From: a virus
DNA length: 20,359 bases
Virus record (IMG/VR): IMGVR_UViG_3300031359_000002
Location: 1 to 20,359 of that record
Direction: 5' to 3' (one strand)
The notes under the pieces: model-generated
The model's input: only the letters and a program-made list of their open reading frames with translations
Told to the model about the DNA's origin: nothing
The model's database searches: none
Shown: in pieces, positions 1 to 6,197 of the stretch
How positions within the stretch are numbered: the first letter of the stretch is position 1
How the letters are laid out: every line of letters begins with the position of its first letter
Program-made: the position numbers and the translations under genes

Positions 1-914
1 CCAAAAAGGCTTTGCTGTTTGGCTTTAAGGTCCGATGTTTCTGCTTTTAAAACTTCTTTATGGATATTTAAGGCTCGTTTAATTTCATTATAACGATCAG
101 AAAACTCATCGTACTCGGGGTGCATCTGTTTTTTTATATCGGCTTCCAAACCGATTTCTTCTGCCTCTAAAAGCGCGATCCGTTTAATTTTGTCGCCGCC
201 ATATTTTATATCCGCGATTTTTTCGGTGAGGACGTCTAATTTTTTCCGGATCTGTTTTTCAGTCTGTTTCCCTATTTTCGGCTTTGATTTTTCAAGCGTC
301 TGGATTTCAATCGGCAATGTGTTAACGGCTTCTGCTAATTCCTTGTGCTTAGTTTTCAGCATTTTTCTGCATGAGGTGTAGTTTCTGTGCCCAAAAATGC
401 CCTTGACCGGTTTCAGCTCGTCATATTCGTCGATAATTTGATCGTCAGTCACATTATCGGCCATCTCGAATATTAATTCTCGCCGCTTGGCTACGGACAG
501 GGACATAAAATAATGCACATCGGACATCAGCCGCAGATTCAAGAGCGGCTTTAGTTCTGTTATAAATTCCTTTTGGTTTACCGGGACATCATCGAGGAAA
601 TGATCGGTCGTAAAACCGGTCATGATCTCATTCTTGTAAACCGGCCGGTATATTTTTTTAATTCCGGTTAAACGGGATCCTAAAAAAATATCGGCATAAA
701 CCTCGGCCTGCTCATCGCCGAACCGAATAACGTTAAATTGTGATTTCTGATCCAGGTTAGAGCCGGTCAACAGCCAATAGAATGCATCGGCGACAGATGT
801 CTTGCCGGTACCGTTTTCGCCGGTTATCACGCAGCTCTCGCCGCCTGTTTCAAGGGTAAAATTTTCGATTCCCTTAAAACTTTTTATAATCAATTTACTT
901 AGTTTTACTTTCAA
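1..914 (-). CDS. P-loop ATPase of RecF/SbcC type, 3' end outside window
   Basis: The visible part is 304 residues; the C-terminus lies beyond position 1. The N-terminus reads as an AAA_23/SMC-like ATPase: a short beta hairpin (LIIKSFKGIENFTLE) leads into a Walker A motif GENGTGKTS at residues 32-40, followed by the ADAFYWLLTG segment usual after the P-loop in this family. From about residue 170 the sequence becomes Lys/Glu-rich and helical, as expected for the start of a coiled-coil arm. Walker B and the signature motif would be outside the window. I chose the TTG at 912-914 because a GAGGG lies six bases upstream and the N-terminal beta strand is then complete; a second TTG at 891-893 is possible. 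It overlaps the upstream ribbon-helix-helix gene by 20 bases, so the two are likely co-translated. Probable role: phage DNA recombination or end processing, often paired with an SbcD-like nuclease or ssDNA-annealing protein. Confidence 0.8.
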   Translation of the reverse strand, partial: MKVKLSKLIIKSFKGIENFTLETGGESCVITGENGTGKTSVADAFYWLLTGSNLDQKSQFNVIRFGDEQAEVYADIFLGSRLTGIKKIYRPVYKNEIMTGFTTDHFLDDVPVNQKEFITELKPLLNLRLMSDVHYFMSLSVAKRRELIFEMADNVTDDQIIDEYDELKPVKGIFGHRNYTSCRKMLKTKHKELAEAVNTLPIEIQTLEKSKPKIGKQTEKQIRKKLDVLTEKIADIKYGGDKIKRIALLEAEEIGLEADIKKQMHPEYDEFSDRYNEIKRALNIHKEVLKAETSDLKAKQQSLF

Positions 915-1098
915 TTTTGGCCCTCGCTTTCTGTTTTGGCGGTAAATGTTTGTCTTTCAAAAAATCTTCAATAATTATAGTGCAATAGTTTGACATGCTG
1001 CGCCTATCTGCATTCGAAAGCGCCTTTAATTTTATAAATTCGTCCGCTTCCAATCTCACATTGACCTGTCCCTTTTTATTGGCCTTTTCCTTATACAT
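895..1098 (-). CDS. Ribbon-helix-helix (CopG/Arc-like) small protein
   Basis: 67 residues. Residues 11-48 fit the ribbon-helix-helix plan: a short polar beta strand (QVNVRLEAD), then a helix (EFIKLKALSNAD), a turn with RRSMSNY, and a second helix (CTIIIEDFLKD). The ends are strongly basic. Such proteins dimerise through the beta strand and bind short repeated operators, so this is a likely transcriptional regulator, perhaps of its own leftward operon; an antitoxin-like role is less likely because no toxin gene is adjacent. The ATG has a good AAAGGGA seven bases upstream. The gene overlaps the downstream ATPase gene. The fold assignment is from pattern only. Confidence 0.7.
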   Translation of the reverse strand: MYKEKANKKGQVNVRLEADEFIKLKALSNADRRSMSNYCTIIIEDFLKDKHLPPKQKARAKIESKTK

Positions 1099-1128
1099 GA
1101 TTTTTTCCCTTTACAAAATGTATGAAAA

Positions 1129-1140
1129 AGTATAACTAAA
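1129..1140. promoter_or_regulatory. Possible operator element AGTATAACTAAA
   Basis: This 12-base sequence lies between the ribbon-helix-helix gene start and its putative promoter. Its exact reverse complement occurs at 5421-5432, inside an inverted repeat just before the gene at 5449. GTAT also recurs ten bases upstream (GTATGA then GTATAA). A shared element before two separately oriented transcription units suggests a common regulator; the neighbouring ribbon-helix-helix protein is the obvious candidate, but binding is inferred. Confidence 0.35.
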
Positions 1141-1150
1141 TTTGAAAATA

Positions 1151-1179
1151 TATATATTATATTTTAAACGACGTGTAAA
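1151..1179 (-). promoter_or_regulatory. Putative leftward promoter
   Basis: On the minus strand a TTTACA (five of six matches to the -35 consensus) is followed after 17 bases by TATATA (four of six to the -10) in a very AT-rich stretch. It would drive the ribbon-helix-helix gene and the ATPase. AT-rich DNA gives many chance matches, so this is tentative. Confidence 0.35.
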
Positions 1180-1202
1180 GATATTTTATAAAGAGAGGGT
1201 AA

Positions 1203-1376
1203 GTGCCTAAAATTACAGAGCTATATGCGTTTGTATCGATAGGGAGCGGCCCGAACGATGAAGGGATAATAGGATTTAGAACGGATGGCGGGACATGGAT
1301 GCCTATGGTAGGAGCGGATATGACACGTATAAACCAATTAAAGCCGATGGCGGACCGAATCAATAAAAGAGAATGA
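1203..1376 (+). CDS. Small conserved-type phage protein, 57 aa, GTG start
   Basis: 57 residues, beginning at a GTG with AGAGAGGG six to seven bases upstream and ending in TGA at 1374-1376. The protein contains KITELYAFVSIG, EGIIGFRTDGGTWMPMVGAD and a helical tail with MTRINQLKPMADRIN. This pattern of a short beta region with a GTWMPMVGAD turn and a final helix is one I associate with small hypothetical proteins in phage early regions; the function is unknown. It stands alone between the divergent leftward genes and a strong terminator, so it forms a monocistronic unit, which suggests high or separately controlled expression. An antisense reading frame over the same bases is a shadow. Confidence 0.7.
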   Translation: MPKITELYAFVSIGSGPNDEGIIGFRTDGGTWMPMVGADMTRINQLKPMADRINKRE

Positions 1377-1387
1377 AATTGAGAAAT

Positions 1388-1432
1388 AAAAAAATCTTGC
1401 CAAAACCGGGAAAGCGATGGCAAGATTTTTTT
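1388..1432 (+). terminator. Strong intrinsic terminator
   Basis: A perfect stem TCTTGCCA (1395-1402) / TGGCAAGA (1418-1425), extendable by seven A-T pairs, closes a 15-base loop and ends in a run of seven T. It follows the 57-residue gene by 11 bases. The A tract on the left arm means it could also stop leftward transcripts. Confidence 0.9.
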
Positions 1433-1668
1433 AATGTAAAAGCAAGCGCGTTGAGTTGTTATCGAAAGCCCGGATCAAGTTTCCTCGACCCGAGCTCTCT
1501 TTTGAACTGATCCGATAGTGCAATCTGGAACCAATCTCTTTTAAAATTCAAAGCTCATGACAAATGCAGTAACCAACCCCATTGACATTCAAAGCTCTTA
1601 GCATTCAAAAGTTATCAGCGTTCGCAGTAGCAAAGCGATCAAATCACTAGACAGATCTTTTAAAATTA

Positions 1669-2026
1669 ACAGTTGCGGCACATCCGACACTTAACGGTAA
1701 AAGGTTAATAAAACCGTTGATAGTATCGACCGCGCTTTACAGCTCTTTTAAAGCGACCCGGCTATCTTTTAAAATCACTCTCCCCCCGGACTATCTGCTG
1801 GTAACGGCTCTTTAAAACCTCAAATCATAGACCATAATCAAATGACAGTTGCTTTAAATCATAGACCATAATCAAATGACAGTTGCTTTAAATCATAGGC
1901 CATAATCAAATGACAGTTGCTTTAAATCATAGGCCATAATCAAATGACAGTTGCTTTTAGAACCAAAACCATAGACCAGAAACAACCTGATTTTCTATAG
2001 AAATAACCGCTAAGAGCCGCAACTGT
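1669..2026. repeat. Distant 11-bp inverted repeat flanking the tandem array
   Basis: ACAGTTGCGGC at 1669-1679 is the exact reverse complement of GCCGCAACTGT at 2016-2026. The ACAGTTGC core also appears once in each of the four 34-bp repeats between them, so the core occurs six times, five in one orientation and one inverted. This suggests a recognition sequence rather than chance. Confidence 0.6.
1822..1957 (+). repeat. Four tandem 34-bp direct repeats (iteron-like)
   Basis: Four head-to-tail copies start at 1822, 1856, 1890 and 1924. Each begins AAATCATAG and ends ATGACAGTTGCTTT. Copies one and two carry CATAGACC and copies three and four CATAGGCC; otherwise they are identical. A partial relative (CATAGACC) follows near 1973. 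The length, near identity and position upstream of a winged-helix gene resemble iterons bound by a replication initiator. Confidence 0.9.
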
Positions 2027-2057
2027 CAAGAGTTTAATCAAAGAAAGGATTAAATTA

Positions 2058-2837
2058 ATGGCAACAGCAGCCTTACAAACGTATCAAACCAATCCCATCC
2101 GAAATCAAGTATTTTTCGCAATTCCAAGGACATTGGCGCTAAGAAGCGATATCTCAGATCGCCTTTTCCGGCTAATGTCGATTTTGTATTCGGCGTTCGG
2201 AGAAGACGGCCACATCGAATATAAATTAGCGACGCTCTCAAAACTGTTAAACAAATCCATCCGGTCAACCAAAGAGGTGGTTAAAGAGGCAGTCAAAAAG
2301 GGCCTCATTATCCGCAAATCAACCGGACGATCTTTGGTGTTCGAGCTGGTCGAAAATCCGCCCATCAGAGAGGCGAAAACCTGCACTTCAGAAGTGCGAA
2401 AATCCGCCCCTCTCTTATCATCTAGAAAAGAAACAGAAAAAAGAAAGTTAGAGCCCCCCCCCGAACCGCCCCAAAAACAGCCCCCTAAACCACCTGTCGC
2501 TACGCCTATTCGGGCTACCGCTGACTGTATTAAAAAAATCAGAAAAAACATTCCCGAGAGTGTGAACCCGAATATCAGTGATACGTTTCTTACGATCGGT
2601 ATCGATAAAAACGGGCTTGATTACATGCTTTGGCTTGCTGATGAGTGTCGGGACAAACCGAATCCGGTCAAATATTTTTGTAAAGGAGTCCATCATAGGG
2701 AAAAATTTAACAAATACGACCGGAAAACCGTAAGAGATGGAGAAGCGCAAGCCGTACGGGAGCACGAGCGGCACAAACAGGATTTAAAAGCGATGCTCGA
2801 ATACATAGGAAAAAGATTTGTTGACAAAAATCCTTAA
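2058..2837 (+). CDS. Winged-helix protein, possible phage replication initiator
   Basis: 259 residues. Residues 32-98 form a likely winged-helix domain: helices ISDRLFRLMSILYSAF, ATLSKLLNKSIRSTKEVVKEAVKKG and a beta wing (LIIRKSTGRSLVFELV). Residues 132-150 are a proline-rich linker (PPPEPPQKQPPKPP), and residues 151-259 a helical, basic C-terminal domain. Winged-helix plus linker plus helical tail is the plan of many phage replication-initiation proteins and replisome organisers. The tandem repeats directly upstream support that, but no specific family is certain. The ATG has AAAGGA eight bases upstream. The linker is encoded over a run of nine C (2454-2462), a possible site of slippage. Alternative: a transcriptional regulator. 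Confidence 0.6.
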   Translation: MATAALQTYQTNPIRNQVFFAIPRTLALRSDISDRLFRLMSILYSAFGEDGHIEYKLATLSKLLNKSIRSTKEVVKEAVKKGLIIRKSTGRSLVFELVENPPIREAKTCTSEVRKSAPLLSSRKETEKRKLEPPPEPPQKQPPKPPVATPIRATADCIKKIRKNIPESVNPNISDTFLTIGIDKNGLDYMLWLADECRDKPNPVKYFCKGVHHREKFNKYDRKTVRDGEAQAVREHERHKQDLKAMLEYIGKRFVDKNP

Positions 2838-2873
2838 CATAACAGATAATTAAATCAAAAAGGGTTGATTCTT

Positions 2874-3284
2874 ATGGGCTCTAACATGCAACGAACCATC
2901 AAAGAGCAAAAAAAACTCGGAAGGGTCTGCGGCATAGTTGAGCGTTTCTGTCATAATCGAAAAGCACAACCCGGCCATCGATCCGACCTCTATAACATTT
3001 TCGACGTATTGGCAATGCACCCCCGCCAGGGCATCATCGGCATTCAATGCTGCGGCTCTGATTTCTCCGCCCACTATCGCAAAATCACGGAAGAGTACGC
3101 AGACAATGCGCTTTGCTGGCTTGCATCGGGTAGAGGCCGCACCCATATTGAAATATGGAGCTGGCGTAAAATCCTGAAAAAACGCGGCGGCAAACTGCGT
3201 ATCTGGTCGCCGAGAATCAGACGGGTATCTTACAATGACCTTAAAGGATATTATCGAGCGGACGCAAACACAGAGGCCGCCTGA
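2874..3284 (+). CDS. PDDEXK-like nuclease fold protein
   Basis: 136 residues from the ATG at 2874, which has AAGGG nine bases upstream; a TTG at 2865 directly abuts that site and is less likely. Conserved-looking elements in order: GHRSDLYNIFDVLAM (residues 35-48), the strand GIIGIQCC (53-60), and HIEIWSWRKILKKRGGKLRIW (91-111). This matches phage nuclease-like proteins with a restriction-endonuclease core, where D38/D44 and the strand IQC replace the usual D and ExK. The Gln in place of Glu and Cys in place of Lys could alter catalysis. It may act as a Holliday-junction resolvase or replication-associated nuclease. The fold call is from motif pattern; activity is not shown. The 3' end overlaps the next gene by 50 bases. 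Confidence 0.55.
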   Translation: MGSNMQRTIKEQKKLGRVCGIVERFCHNRKAQPGHRSDLYNIFDVLAMHPRQGIIGIQCCGSDFSAHYRKITEEYADNALCWLASGRGRTHIEIWSWRKILKKRGGKLRIWSPRIRRVSYNDLKGYYRADANTEAA

Positions 3285-3414
3285 AGCAACCTATATGATC
3301 ATTTGTCTCGGCCGGGCGATTAAGTGCTTAAAATACGGAATGATATTTTATAACGAGAATGACGTTAAGCATAAATACTGTGGGTATTGTCATGAATTCC
3401 ACAAACCGTTTTAG
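3235..3414 (+). CDS. Small Cys/His-rich zinc-binding-like phage protein
   Basis: 59 residues, ATG at 3235, TAG at 3412-3414. It overlaps the nuclease gene upstream and the next Cys-rich gene downstream, both in other frames. The C-terminal half has C24, C31, the pair C49-x2-C52, H53 and H56 in the segment KYCGYCHEFH, after NENDVKHK. That CGxCHxFH ending with a preceding NxNDVK is a pattern seen in small phage hypothetical proteins and is probably a zinc knuckle. The ribosome-binding site is weak, so translation may be coupled to the upstream gene. Function unknown; a nucleic-acid or protein adaptor role is plausible. Confidence 0.65.
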   Translation: MTLKDIIERTQTQRPPEATYMIICLGRAIKCLKYGMIFYNENDVKHKYCGYCHEFHKPF

Positions 3415-3613
3415 CCGTACTTGTCTCATTTGCTATTATTTCCGCTTTGCGGGCTTTGACCGGTATTGCGCCCATCCTAGACACCATCAAAAGATTAAAA
3501 ACGAGTATCTGGTCTGTAACGATTGGATCGACATGTTTGAAAAAGCCGCTGATTTTATCAATAAACTACCGATGGAAGACACGTTGAAGATGATAAATGA
3601 CATTCACGATTAA
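3392..3613 (+). CDS. Small four-cysteine protein, unknown function
   Basis: 73 residues from the ATG at 3392; an ATG at 3359 in the same frame would add 11 residues, but that segment lies within the preceding gene and lacks a good ribosome-binding site. Cysteines C11-x2-C14, C26 and C42 could hold one metal (CLICYYFRF, YCAHPRHH, VCNDW). The rest is a helical tail. The spacing resembles a treble-clef or ribbon-type zinc site. It overlaps the previous gene by 23 bases and the next by 17. Function is not recognised. Confidence 0.55.
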   Translation: MNSTNRFSRTCLICYYFRFAGFDRYCAHPRHHQKIKNEYLVCNDWIDMFEKAADFINKLPMEDTLKMINDIHD

Positions 3614-3923
3614 AGACGTTCTTTATATTGTAGGCTGGTTCGCCTCAGTCATCGGCATATTTTTGGCATTTAGAAATGAGTTATACAATCTAAAAAATCA
3701 GCAGAAAAAAGAGCATAGCATTATCTGGCAGGAAGGTGGAAGGTTAAATCTCGTCGATCACAAAGCTTGTAGGGAGTACCGGAATCTGATCTGGCAAAAC
3801 ATGCGCAAGAGCGATAGTGCTATCGATAGAATGTCGGCCAGGTTGGAGGGCATGAACGAAAATATAATCCGAATACTGGTAAAGCTGGAGCTAAATGGAA
3901 AAGGAAATAAAAATAAAATGTAA
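3597..3923 (+). CDS. Membrane-anchored coiled-coil protein
   Basis: 108 residues. Residues 6-25 (KDVLYIVGWFASVIGIFLAF) form one hydrophobic membrane segment, followed by a charged helical region with heptad-like spacing to the end (RMSARLEGMNENIIRILVKLEL). The plan, one N-terminal anchor plus a coiled coil, is common among small phage proteins of unknown role. A holin or spanin role cannot be argued from this alone, since there is no lysis cassette nearby. Its ATG overlaps the end of the previous gene and its end overlaps the next gene by 29 bases. Confidence 0.6.
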   Translation: MTFTIKDVLYIVGWFASVIGIFLAFRNELYNLKNQQKKEHSIIWQEGGRLNLVDHKACREYRNLIWQNMRKSDSAIDRMSARLEGMNENIIRILVKLELNGKGNKNKM

Positions 3924-4551
3924 AGCCGCAGACGGTATGGCGTTAGACGAGCTTTACGAGTTTCAGGGCGAGCTAAAAACCATCTCGGACGATGGGCTTG
4001 AAAAGCTTAAGAAATCGATTTTAAAGTATGGTTTTTCGTTTCCGGTATTCGTATGGGAAAACAAAATTTTGGATGGTCACCAGCGGCTAAAGGCCATAAG
4101 ACAGCTTGTAGAGCAAGGTTATAAAATCAAGGATAATAAGCTTCCGGTGGTGCGGATCGAGGCGAAAAATGAAAAAGATGCCGCTGAAAAGCTGCTATTG
4201 ATAAACTCGCGTTATGCTAAGATTGATCAGGAAGGATTCCAGGTATTTACTTTTGATTTTAATATCGATATTCCCGAAATAGGCAATTTTATCGATATTC
4301 CGGAAATCGTTATCGGTGAATTAGATGATGATACCGTTGATCCTAATGCCGAATGGGATGGAATGCCTGAATTTAACCAGGAAGACGATGCTCCGTATAA
4401 AAGTTTAATCGTACATTTTGAAAACGAAGATTATTTTAAAGATTTTTGTCTTTTAATCAAACAAGTTGTCAGCGATGATGCTAAATATATTTATCATCCT
4501 AAAAAAATTCGAGATGATGTTAAGTCGGTAGCTTACAAAGATGAATCCTAA
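3895..4551 (+). CDS. ParB-like (ParB/Srx fold) domain protein
   Basis: 218 residues. The N-terminal 110 residues form a ParB-like domain: LKKSILKYGFSFPVFVW followed by the box ILDGHQRLKA (residues 58-67, with D60, H62 and R64) and LLLINSRYAKI. A linker leads to a C-terminal module beginning EWDGMPEFNQEDDAPYKSLIVHFE (about 153-176), which I recognise from phage DNA-modification proteins where the same module follows ParB-like domains. The typical fused methyltransferase is absent. The next gene, overlapping by 11 bases, is a glycosyltransferase of the TET-associated type, so a role in DNA base modification is favoured over plasmid partition; that is inference. GGAG lies four bases before the ATG. 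Confidence 0.75.
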   Translation: MEKEIKIKCKAADGMALDELYEFQGELKTISDDGLEKLKKSILKYGFSFPVFVWENKILDGHQRLKAIRQLVEQGYKIKDNKLPVVRIEAKNEKDAAEKLLLINSRYAKIDQEGFQVFTFDFNIDIPEIGNFIDIPEIVIGELDDDTVDPNAEWDGMPEFNQEDDAPYKSLIVHFENEDYFKDFCLLIKQVVSDDAKYIYHPKKIRDDVKSVAYKDES

Positions 4552-5415
4552 ATATCCGATCCATATCCCTTCTAAAGGGCGTTATGAAAAACGCCTTACG
4601 AGCGACTATTTATCAATAATGAAGGTAAAGCATCATTTAATCATCGAAGATCAGGAATATAAAAAATACAAGCTTTACACTAAGGATAATCCATTCGTAA
4701 AGCTGGTTATTTTAGATAAAAAATATCAAAAAAATTATGATGCTTGCTGTAAATTAAAAGATAATGAAAGCCGTGGATCCGGTCCGGCAAGGAATTTTAT
4801 CTGGGATTATAGTATCTCAAACGGCTTTGATTATCATTGGATAATGGATGATAATATCAGGAATTTTATGCGCTTAAATAATAATAAGCGTCAATATGTA
4901 AGAGACGGTACGATTTTCAAATGTATGGAAGATTTCATCAAACGTTATGAAAATGTAGCGATGGGCGGACCTAATTATGTAATGTTCGTTCCCGATAGAA
5001 AAAAAAACCGCCGTTTACATTTAATACCAGGATATATTCCTGTAATTTTATCAGAAACGATGTTCCATTTCGCTGGCGCGGACGATATAACGAAGATACC
5101 GATTTATCGATTAGAATGATGAAATCCGGATGGTGTACCATACTTTTTAATGCCTTTTTACAACATAAGTTAGCGACGCAAGAAATGAAAGGCGGTAATA
5201 CGGACGAGATATATGCCAACGGAACATTGGAAAAATCAAAAATGATAGCGAAGCTACATCCTGATTGTACTAAGGTTGTCTGGAGATTTGGCCGCTGGCA
5301 TCATTATACTGATTACAGAAAATTTAGGAAAATAAAGCTTAAGAAAAGAAAAGATATAGAAATAGAGCCGGGAGTAAATGATTACGGTATGAAACTTGTA
5401 AAAGTCGTAAGTTAG
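4541..5415 (+). CDS. TET-associated-type glycosyltransferase, split by a -1 frameshift
   Basis: One gene in two frames. The first frame gives IHIPSKGRYEKR, GSGPARNFIWDYS (79-91) and the metal-binding-like WIMDDN (100-105), then runs off into nonsense ending at 5119. Shifting -1 at the A run 4999-5007 continues as PPFTFNTRIYSCNFIRND, RWRGRYNEDTDLSIR, and LFNAFLQHKLATQEMKGGNTDE to the TAG at 5413-5415. The combined product of about 291 residues has the motifs and length I expect of TAGT enzymes, which transfer sugars to hydroxylated bases in DNA. The heptamer A_AAA_AAC at 5002-5008 is in phase for -1 ribosomal slippage. So it is either a programmed frameshift or transcriptional slippage, or one base lost in a homopolymer (mutation or sequencing error). 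No TET/JBP oxygenase is in the window. Confidence 0.8.
5002..5008 (+). promoter_or_regulatory. A_AAA_AAC slippery heptamer in glycosyltransferase gene
   Basis: In the frame of the first half, codons AGA AAA AAA AAC end in the classical X_XXY_YYZ form A_AAA_AAC. A -1 slip here joins the two homologous halves with no loss of family motifs. It lies within a nine-A run, so RNA polymerase slippage is an alternative mechanism. I see no clear stimulatory hairpin in the next 30 bases. Confidence 0.5.
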
Positions 5416-5420
5416 TCAAG

Positions 5421-5445
5421 TTTAGTTATACTAATGAAAGTATAA
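5421..5445. promoter_or_regulatory. Inverted repeat upstream of 5449 gene, possible operator
   Basis: TTATACT (5426-5432) and AGTATAA (5439-5445) are perfect inverted arms with a six-base spacer, ending three bases before the start codon of the next gene. The left side TTTAGTTATACT is the exact reverse complement of the element at 1129-1140. The right arm would overlap the ribosome-binding site, so occupation could block expression. Confidence 0.45.
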
Positions 5446-5448
5446 TAT

Positions 5449-6162
5449 ATGGGTAAAAACTGGATCGTTCCATCAAGAAAAGAATTAGATGAAATTGTTG
5501 AAGATGAGAACCAGATTGAGAGTATAAAAATTAAAATCTCAGCTAAATTAATCGAATCCATGATTGGAACGGTTCCGAAAAATAAAAAGATTTTTACAAA
5601 TTTTGTCCAGAATAAAATGGGTGAATTTAAAGGCCACCCAATAAAGACAGCAGCGGAAATGAACGAAGAAGTTGAGTCTGTTTCAGATGCATGCGAAAAG
5701 ACCGCGACAGGATTTCACAGTGACGTGTTCAGTATTTTCATTTACAACTACATGATACTAGGTAATATCAAAGCGAACTTATACTGTCTGATTTCAAACG
5801 GATTTTGCAAAGTTCATTATTACAAAAAAAGCGCTGATCTGTTTATAAAAATCAAACCGCGCAAAATTAGATTTTACTGTGACGATAATGAGCACCCGAT
5901 TCAGTATGCCGATGATACCATAGAACGATCGATCAGAGGACAGACTCCAAAAGGCGAACGGGTTTTTCTGGGTAAAGGCGATGTGATCAATAAAAATTCA
6001 AAATTTAAATTTGAAGTAGAGTTATTTAAAAACGCCCAGGGATTGACGCCCGAAGTTCTGATCGAAGCTTTAAAATTTGGAAAGCATAACGGTCTGGGAC
6101 AATGGCGCGGCTCGGGCGGTTATGGTAAATATAAACTCTTGTCCGTTAAATATATTAAGTAA
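5449..6162 (+). CDS. Conserved-type phage protein of unknown function, 237 aa
   Basis: 237 residues. The first 40 are a charged, helical lead; then IKIKISAKLIESMIGTVPKNKKIF, a helical section with TATGFHSDVFSIFIYNYMILG, beta strands around FIKIKPRKIRFY, and RSIRGQTPKGERVFLGKGDVI. It ends with a glycine-rich turn GLGQWRGSGGYG at 215-226. I recall this plan (a GTVPKN box, a TPKGERV box and a GLGQWRGSGGYG end) from hypothetical phage proteins, but no biochemical role is known to me. The glycine-rich loop near the C-terminus recalls RAMP-type RNA-binding proteins; that is only a resemblance. GAAAG eight bases before the ATG is a weak ribosome-binding site. It follows the glycosyltransferase by 33 bases that hold an inverted repeat. 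Confidence 0.7.
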   Translation: MGKNWIVPSRKELDEIVEDENQIESIKIKISAKLIESMIGTVPKNKKIFTNFVQNKMGEFKGHPIKTAAEMNEEVESVSDACEKTATGFHSDVFSIFIYNYMILGNIKANLYCLISNGFCKVHYYKKSADLFIKIKPRKIRFYCDDNEHPIQYADDTIERSIRGQTPKGERVFLGKGDVINKNSKFKFEVELFKNAQGLTPEVLIEALKFGKHNGLGQWRGSGGYGKYKLLSVKYIK

Positions 6163-6197
6163 CGTTTAGGTATCGTTTTGTAGAGTAGAGCGTGGTA

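Larger units (their letters stand above)
1433..2057. other. Non-coding repeat-rich region, candidate replication origin
   Basis: About 625 bases with no convincing gene on either strand. It holds repeated short motifs: ATCTTTTAAAAT occurs exactly at 1655-1666 and 1764-1775, with near copies at 1535, 1742 and 1808; ATTCAAAGCTC occurs at 1546-1556 and 1587-1597; an inverted pair AACGGT/ACCGTT lies at 1693-1698 and 1713-1718. It ends in four tandem 34-bp repeats. The stretch sits between a terminator and a winged-helix gene, a place where phage and plasmid replication origins with iterons are common. The origin role is inference; a regulatory array or untranslated RNA is the alternative. Confidence 0.5.

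Noticed and set aside
1157-1423. Minus-strand reading frame of 88 codons
   Set aside because: It is antisense to the 57-residue gene and runs through the terminator; its composition is not protein-like and it has no ribosome-binding site.
1822-1957. Possible CRISPR array
   Set aside because: The 34-bp repeats are directly adjacent with no spacers between them, and no cas genes are present.
3597-3923. Holin
   Set aside because: One membrane segment followed by a long coiled coil is not specific, and no endolysin or spanin is nearby.
3895-4551. Plasmid or chromosome partition ParB
   Set aside because: There is no ParA gene or parS-like array, and the C-terminal module and glycosyltransferase neighbour fit DNA modification better.
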